Source: Odiellus spinosus (lineage: Eukaryota; Arthropoda; Arachnida; Opiliones; Phalangiidae). Taken from it: 64,000 bases of DNA. The stretch covers positions 4,946,190 through 5,010,189 of the forward strand of contig OY987236.1 in the NCBI GenBank assembly GCA_963920705.1, written 5' to 3'. Every line of letters starts with the position of its first letter. Position 1 is the first letter of the stretch. This document shows, piece after piece, positions 58,000 to 64,000 of the stretch. The position numbers and the translations under genes are program-made. Below the pieces are notes generated by a model that did no database searches, was not told the DNA's origin, and was given only the letters and a program-made list of their open reading frames with translations.

Positions 58000-58557
58000 T
58001 TTTCTTAAATAGGCCTAATCCACTTGTAAAAAATTTAAATCTTAGCCGGAAAATAGGCTTAGCTGGATTCATGGAGATCCTGAATTAGGGTTGACCAGCG
58101 ACCAATGGACAAAGGACTGTTCATAAGGCGCAATCTCCTCGAGACTTACAATAACATTCATTATCTCCATGAATCCAGCTAAGCCTATTTTCCGTGCAAG
58201 TTTGATATTTGTGTGTAATTAAGTGGATTAGGCCAATAGGTAAATATATAAAAGGGAGGAGTCCTTTTTCGTAAGTTGAGCGTCGACGTCACCTGTGACG
58301 TTTCTTGTACAGAAACACGGCGCCCGCAGTCAGAATGACAAAATTCTTAAGATCTCTAGTTTTACTCTCAAGCTTAACGGCTGCTTTCTCCGCGCCTGCG
58401 TTCTTTTCACATCCGGAACTCTAGGGGATGAGTGACGTCTACAGTGACGCGGCCGCTAAACTAACAAGTTGATCAAGCCGAACTGAGCTTTTCATATATT
58501 TACCTATTTAAACGATAAGTAATCGATAAAAATCACTTGTTAGATTGCATTCTCCAA
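58000..58557. mobile_element. TTAA-type MITE (AGGGAGAATG family), interrupted copy
   Basis: Shares TAGGCCTAATCCACTTGT, AATAGGCTTAGCTGGATTC, CAGCTAAGCCTATTTTC and the right end TTGCATTCTCCA + TTAA (58558–58561) with the complete copy at 50588. The left terminus is missing. The right portion is split by a 270-bp insertion at 58237–58506. Confidence 0.75.
58237..58506. mobile_element. 270-bp insertion with inverted ends inside a MITE
   Basis: Ends TAGGTAAATATATAAAAG and CTTTTCATATATTTACCTA are inverted (one base longer on the right) and interrupt the family sequence GGCC…TATTTAAACG. A TA duplication is possible but the left side has diverged. The interior is GC-rich, with TGACG-type palindromes (ACGTCACCTGTGACGT). 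Confidence 0.7.
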
Positions 58558-59209
58558 TTAAAAAAAGTTTTTAACAATTCTACTTGAAAATACGAATACA
58601 GTTCCGTGACCTTAAGCAAAGGAGTAGTCCGTTTTAAATCGAAATTATAAAACCATTAAAAGATCTAAACTTAAAATGTTATTATTAAATATATTGGTAG
58701 GCGTTAAATAAGATTTCATGAATGAAAATTCACTCCTCGAAAAAGCAAGCCAAATCATCTCATGAATTATTCATACATATTTCTCTTTAAACGGGTAATT
58801 TAGGAAATGATTTTTAAGAGTGGAGGGTTAACACTTTGACGCATTTATCTTTTCTCGAATAATTAACGTAACTACTTTATATCCTATGAGGAATAATATT
58901 ATGTATTAATCCGACAAGAGGGTTCGCTTTATTACAACATATACCCGAACAAAAATATTTGGAACGAGCTTCAAATGCTTATTAAATCCTTAATATCATT
59001 TTTTTTTTTTTCTTCAAAACTTTACTTTCAAATATTTTGATCACGATTCAAACCTTTTTTGAAACCAAAAATGAAAGCGCAAAATTATAATCGTGTTTGC
59101 GAAAAGCTCATCTTTTACCCCTTTTTTTGTTATTATTAAAAAGCGTTGCCCTGAAATGAGTCGTCGCGAATGAGTTTAAGTTTCTGTGATTTCATAAATT
59201 TTAACTTAA

Positions 59210-59745
59210 AGGGAGAATGAAACCTTAACGTGAATTGTGTTCATACAAGGCCTTGGAACGTTTCGCAGGAGTCGTGTGAACAGAAAAAGTGTTTTATCGA
59301 ATCGATTTGATTCGATTTCTCGAAACTGCTTCGGGAACCAGTTTCATAACCATTCGGTTTCAAAAACCGATAGATGAAGCTATAATAAATCGATTTATAA
59401 AGATACTGCGTGAACACATGACGCTCAAAACGATTCTTGGCTATTTGAATATCGGTTTGATTTTAAATCTAAATAGGCTTAGCTGGATTCATGGAAATAT
59501 CCTGAATTTCTTCAAATTGAAGGGTCAGTGATCAATCTAATGTTATTGAAAGTTTGATGGAGATCTAGCCTTAACGACGGGCCTTTGCTCATTGGTTGCT
59601 GACCCTTCAATGCGAAGAAATTCATGATATTAATATATCCAGCTAAGCCTATTTTCAGTATAATATTTGTCTGTTAATTTTAGGGATAGATTAGGCCTAT
59701 TTAAACGGTAAGAAATCGATACGGATCATTTGTTACATTGCATTC
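59210..59745. mobile_element. TTAA-type MITE (AGGGAGAATG family), long copy
   Basis: Starts after TTAA (59206–59209) with AGGGAGAATGAAACC. It contains AATAGGCTTAGCTGGATTC and CAGCTAAGCCTATTTTC in inverted positions, and ends near TTGCATTC with the last bases of the terminus diverged. Confidence 0.75.
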
Positions 59746-60446
59746 ACGGTTTCTTTTTCGTGAAAGTACTGTACGCCTTTTATTCGAAACTTTTCGTTCA
59801 AGTCTAAATCTACGTCATAATGTGGAAGAATATTAAATCTATAAATTATATAAAGACACTCAAAATCTAAACTACCATAAAACCGACCAAATCGTTTAAA
59901 ACTTAAACCCAAAGCGTGAAATACGACCTTCGAGATTACACCCAAAGTTGAAAAAAATATATAAATATATAAACTTTAAAAAGTTAAGGTTAAACTTAAG
60001 TATCTTGCGGTTAATTTATCTTAAGAAATGACGTTACAACACCGAGCGCGCGATAATAACGTAATGATGAAACAATAAAAGGTAAGGCGAGAACCACTCT
60101 ATCAATTATCTTTGCTAAGGTAAAATTAAAAATAAAAAAAAATTATCCAAAAACAAATCCTTATTTTATCCTCATTCTTTCACTTCTCCGTTGGGAAAAA
60201 AGGGTTCAAACTTAGGAAGAAAGGTCAAAATTTCCTATCTTCTCGTCTTATAGATAAAGTATATTAGTATTTAGCCTCGAGAGTCGAGAATGATTATATT
60301 AAAGGGAAACTATGAGCTAAAAATGGAATTGAATTTATTTTTGAAATCACCGTGACAAAAACGTATTTGAGAATTTTTCACAATTTGTAGACACGTTTTT
60401 GGTGATTACATTAATTTCTGAAGTTTTATAAAAATTTCTATAAAAG

Positions 60447-61032
60447 CAGAAGCCGATGAAACCCTCCTTTGAAGTCTACTACTCTAATGTTCCATATAGT
60501 GCTCCTCTCTGTATGGGTAAAATTCACAATTTTACGAGATCGGAGGGGTCCTACTTCATACCCCCTGTCTCCGGAAAATTAGAAATTCTCTCTCTCCACA
60601 TACGACGACGTTTGGTTGACCAAGGAGGATTAGACAAGGAGAGGAAATGTGGGGCTGCGTTGAGTTAGAGAGAGAAGAGCCAACCTCCCACTCGGGTGGA
60701 AAGGGGGGATAGGAAATTCTCGAGGTAAACTGTTGTCACGTGGTCGCTAGCTAGCGCGTCTCATAAAGGATTCGTTTTACCCACGCGACAACATTTTACC
60801 ACGAAACGTCTCTACCCCCGTTCTCCCAGAGTGGGAGTTTAGGCCGACGCAGTAGGAACCGCGCCGTCCCCACATTTCTTCTCCTTGTCTAATCCTCCTT
60901 GGGTTGACGAACTCCAAGAGATATTCGCTGGACGAACACTCCCTCTCCGAAAATATCTACCGTTAGGAGGCGTACGAATCGCGACAAGACCCGGGAGTAA
61001 TAGACTTCAAAGGAGGGTTTCATCGGCTTCTG
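60447..61032. mobile_element. Inserted foldback element with perfect 32-bp TIRs
   Basis: A 586-bp insertion with identical 32-bp terminal inverted repeats (start CAGAAGCCGATGAAACCC). The flanks ATAAAAG and ATAAAAT form a 7-bp duplication with one mismatch; the empty site (ATAAAAG) is preserved in the relative at 62045–62419. It is itself interrupted by 60621–60901. Confidence 0.88.
60621..60901. mobile_element. Foldback MITE with 7-bp target duplication, copy 2
   Basis: A 281-bp element with perfect ends CAAGGAGGATTAGACAAGG and CCTTGTCTAATCCTCCTTG, flanked by exact GGTTGAC (60614–60620 and 60902–60908). It is closely similar to 47916–48215 throughout. Confidence 0.92.
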
Positions 61033-61073
61033 ATAAAATTAAATATAAATTTGGACCAATCATAACAGTGCTT

Positions 61074-61167
61074 GTAATGTCCTAACATTAAAAGAATAGG
61101 CCGGCGTTTGATGGACAAGGTCTTAGGCATCAAACGCCGGCCTATTATTTTAATGTTAGGACATTAC
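61074..61167. repeat. Long hairpin (40-bp stem, 14-nt loop)
   Basis: Arms 61074–61113 and 61128–61167 pair with a single mismatch across 40 bp around a 14-nt loop. The stem includes AATAGGCCGGCGTTTGATG. It is the palindromic centre of the 60303–61270 MITE; the relative at 62045–62419 has a less perfect version. Confidence 0.88.
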
Positions 61168-62044
61168 AAACACTGGCATTGGTCCGAATTTATTCTCGGA
61201 TACGTTTTTTGTCATGGTGATTCCGAAAATAAATTCAAAAGCTGTTGCATTTTTAGCTCCAAGTTTACCTTTAAGGTTTGGTCGCGGAATAGATTTATCT
61301 CATGTTCTTAACCGGACGAGGAAAAAAAATAAACGATACCTCTTTGTACACCAAAAGAACGTGTAATTTGTCAAGATTAACATCTTTTAGCCAGCGCTAT
61401 TATATCTCGCCTTTAAATAATAAAGGGATACTATCGTGAAAGAATTTAATGATAATTTTAGATTATCTGCGGGAGTAATCGTTAAAAAAAACTGATCTAC
61501 GGATTTCGACCACGATAAATTAAAATCAAGCGTGTTTATTGGTAAATTTTGAAACAAACTAAATTTCAAGAAAAAATGTTTTTTTGGGCACAAATATTAT
61601 AATTAATACAAAACCTAGTTGCTAGGCAACTAGAAAATAGTGTTATTTGTGTCACAGTTGTTATAATTATGAGTTCGTTAACCAAAGTTGCAACTTTGAA
61701 TGGACATCTAGTTTTAAATCGTCAGTGTCATTCATCGAAACCTAGCTTTCACGAATAAATCATAATTATGATTTAAATTTAAAATTATAATCAATTTTAG
61801 GCACTAAAGAAAACACTTTTCACGTATTTCTACACGTTGTATAGAGTTGGTTTTAGTTATAGTTGAATTCCAGGGTTTAATCCATATAAACTTAAATTGT
61901 TACAATGATTAATAACGCTGTTAATATTTTTAAAGATAAAAAACTTTGAGGAAACTATATTTTTTTAAAGAATTGCAAGCATACCCCGTTTATGATTAAT
62001 GATTAAAAATTCGGTTTCTTTTCTGACCAAAACTTAATATTTAA

Positions 62045-62419
62045 AGGGAAACTTGGAGCTAAAATTAGAACAACTTTTGAATTTATTTTCGGAATCTTTA
62101 GACACGTTGTTGGTATTTAATTTTAATTAAATTAGTTTGGTAAAATCTCTATAAAAGTAAAATTCGGACCAATCATATTATTATGTCCAAGGATAGGCAT
62201 CAAATAACTGCCTATTCTTTTAATTTTAGGACATTACAAGCTCTGTTGATGGCTGAAATAATATGATTGGTCCGAATTTATAATTACTTTATTTTAGAAA
62301 TTAATTTAAATACCAAAAACGCGTCTAAAAATTATGAAAAATTCTCAAATACGTTTCATGACATGGTGATTCCGAAAATATATTTAAAAGCTTTTCCATT
62401 TTTAGCTCCAAACTTCTGT
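62045..62419. mobile_element. TTAA-flanked MITE (GAGCTAAAA family), uninterrupted copy
   Basis: A 375-bp element bounded by TTAA (62041–62044 and 62420–62423). Ends are AGGGAAACTTGGAGCTAAAA and TTTTTAGCTCCAAACTTC, and a long internal inverted pair TTCGGACCAATCATATTATT / AATAATATGATTGGTCCGAA encloses the centre. Confidence 0.88.
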
Positions 62420-62423
62420 TTAA

Positions 62424-64000
62424 AAAAAGCGACGTCACATTATTTTTGAAAAAGAGCCTATAAGAAAAGTTTTTGAATTTTTTAAGAATGTGCTAAGATA
62501 ATGTTTCAAATTCATATAGGGGTGCATGATGGTACGGACGTAATATATGTAACCTAAATTCACCAAAATTAAGCAGTGGTTATAATGATACTTAATATTA
62601 CGTAAAATTGTGTGAATTTTTTTAAAAACCATATTTTTTTTAAGAATTTTTTGAGGGTTGTCTAACTTTGGCCTTAATACTCTGGCGTATATAGGAGAAC
62701 TAGCATTTTTAAGTAAACTTAAGTTTCTTTAACGGGAGATACAAATCTTTGGTCATTTCGAAAGTTCAGACTCAGAAAGAGCCAAGATTGGTAAAGATTA
62801 AAGACATATGACAGGATACAAAATATAATATTTCTTTTTCTATATAAAATCATTAGTTTTTTCATTATCTGTAACAAATTGACTGAAATTTGAAAAGTCC
62901 ACAGTACGAGATACCTTCCTCGTACAATATTATTTCTTTCTAAGTTTTGAAACATGATATTCCTCATTTATTTTATGCTAAACACTTTCATTGAAGTTTT
63001 GCTTTAATTTTAATTAAATGTAAATATTTTTGGGAAACTGCCTAAAATGTTTATGTTCCTTATATCCATGATAGCCAAAAAAACTAGTAGCAAAACACGG
63101 GACACTCATAACGCTCGTAAATTCTATATATGCCACAGTAATAATCCCGTAAATGTATCTATTTTTTTTACTATTGGTCATAAATAGACTTACTGTGGAA
63201 ACGTCTGGGCATTTTAGGAATGACTTTAGCCCCGCTTTAGCCAACCATGTTGCTAAATCCAAGGGGCATTAAAGTTCACACGCAACCGAAAACAATTTTT
63301 GACAAAACATATTTGCAACGCTAAATCAAAAAGGTTAGAAAAATCATCTTGCCAATTTTCGAAATAATCAAAATAATAATTTAAATAAGGCTTCCATAGA
63401 TTTGCCTAATTTAAGGCATATATAATGTTAATTTAAATTTAATTACGTCATAGATTTTTACCAATAAATTAATTGTAAATTAAAAAAATTTAAGTGGCAA
63501 AATTTATTTGTCGTTGTTTGAGATAAACTTATTAATATTTTAAAATATTAATTTACACGTTGCATATATGTGTACTTTAGGATTTAATGAAAGCGCTTAA
63601 GCTCATGAGCCCAGAAAACTGGGTTCTCTTCGGCCCATAAGAAAGCCTTCTCGTAAATCTAAGGAATGCGAGCGGAAAGTTGGGAATAGACGCTCGAGGA
63701 ACGACGGATTTCCTTCGGACTTCTTCAGTTACCATGTGGTTCCCACATTCGACGTAGGCTATTTTACGTATACGAACTTGGAACATTGCCTCTCGAGTAT
63801 TATCGCTAAGCCTTATTTTAACCGTTAACGTCTTTTATTTCCCCCTTCCTTAGCTATAGGTCTAACACACGTAGGACTGAAAACGTTTATAGCAGAAACT
63901 GTGGGTTTTAAATTCGGGACTTTTTTTAATGATCCCTTACTCCCTAAAGAACGTCATAAAGAATTTTGTAGGCCTTTTTTGTAGGGTTATAAGTTTATAA
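62424..64000. other. Non-coding stretch at the right edge
   Basis: AT-rich sequence with no supported gene. A short GC-richer patch at about 63590–63800 has open frames on both strands, none of a recognised family, and a small GAGCCCAG…CTGGGTTCTC hairpin. Confidence 0.4.

Larger units (their letters stand above)
60303..61270. mobile_element. TTAA-flanked MITE (GAGCTAAAA family) with nested insertions
   Basis: Bounded by TTAA (60299–60302 and 61271–61274). Ends are AGGGAAACTATGAGCTAAAA and TTTTTAGCTCCAAGTTTACCT. Removing the 586-bp insertion at 60447–61032 and one 7-bp duplication leaves exactly 375 bp, the length of the uninterrupted relative at 62045–62419. It carries a 40-bp-stem hairpin at 61074–61167. 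Confidence 0.9.

Noticed and set aside
59289-59531. 80-aa + strand frame
   Set aside because: It lies within the TTAA-type MITE at 59210–59745.
63577-63786. Possible gene in a GC-richer patch at the right edge
   Set aside because: Frames are open on both strands, no family is recognised, and there are no clear splice sites or start context; not enough support.

Overview
The window reads as AT-rich nuclear DNA from an invertebrate animal, most likely an arthropod. The support is three spliced or highly conserved animal genes (a Dim1/TXNL4A splicing factor, an FGF receptor, and a Mesh-type NIDO–AMOP–VWD–sushi protein), GT–AG introns, and many short non-autonomous DNA transposons. I cannot name the species from sequence alone. 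There is no operon structure, CRISPR array or prokaryotic signal.

Region 1 (1–17,015) is one large satellite block that continues beyond the left edge. It starts with a 17-bp unit (TGTATTTTTACAGGGGG), G-rich on the + strand up to 5,830. At 5,831 the polarity flips once through a near-perfect palindrome, and everything to 17,015 is C-rich on +. To the right of the flip the 17-mer alternates with a 22-bp family (AAAACACCCC, then T6, then GAAAAT) and an A/T-rich hybrid unit. A ~2.27-kb higher-order unit is duplicated in tandem (about 10,605–12,876 and 12,877–15,150). The array decays into diverged 18-mers at 16,412–17,015. Very long open frames here come from unit lengths that are not multiples of 3 and from the lack of stops on the G-rich strand; they are not genes.

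Region 2 (17,016–45,000) is the gene region. An intact single-exon Dim1 gene (17,433–17,861, +) lies only ~420 bp from the satellite. An FGF receptor on the minus strand (21,210–31,459 plus missing 5' exon(s)) has its whole ectodomain exon set (Ig1, linker, Ig2, Ig3) present twice in tandem, phase-compatible, ahead of one transmembrane segment, one kinase and a PLC-gamma-docking tail. A short relic of an Ig3 exon shows later exchange between the two copies. The introns hold nested MITEs and hAT-like elements with clear target-site duplications. A Mesh-like gene (39,945–44,938, +) can be assembled from 18 exons whose phases all agree (1,066 aa), but no transmembrane segment is found. A possible signal-peptide exon at 50,226–50,304 (minus) has the right phase for the FGFR gene; if it belongs there, the Mesh-like gene is nested in a ~18.8-kb FGFR intron.

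Region 3 (45,000–64,000) has no gene I can support. It holds several families of foldback MITEs (TTAA-flanked families, a family with 7-bp target duplications, hAT-like ones), some nested two or three deep, plus simple repeats and a small promoter-like GC-rich patch near 54.2 kb.
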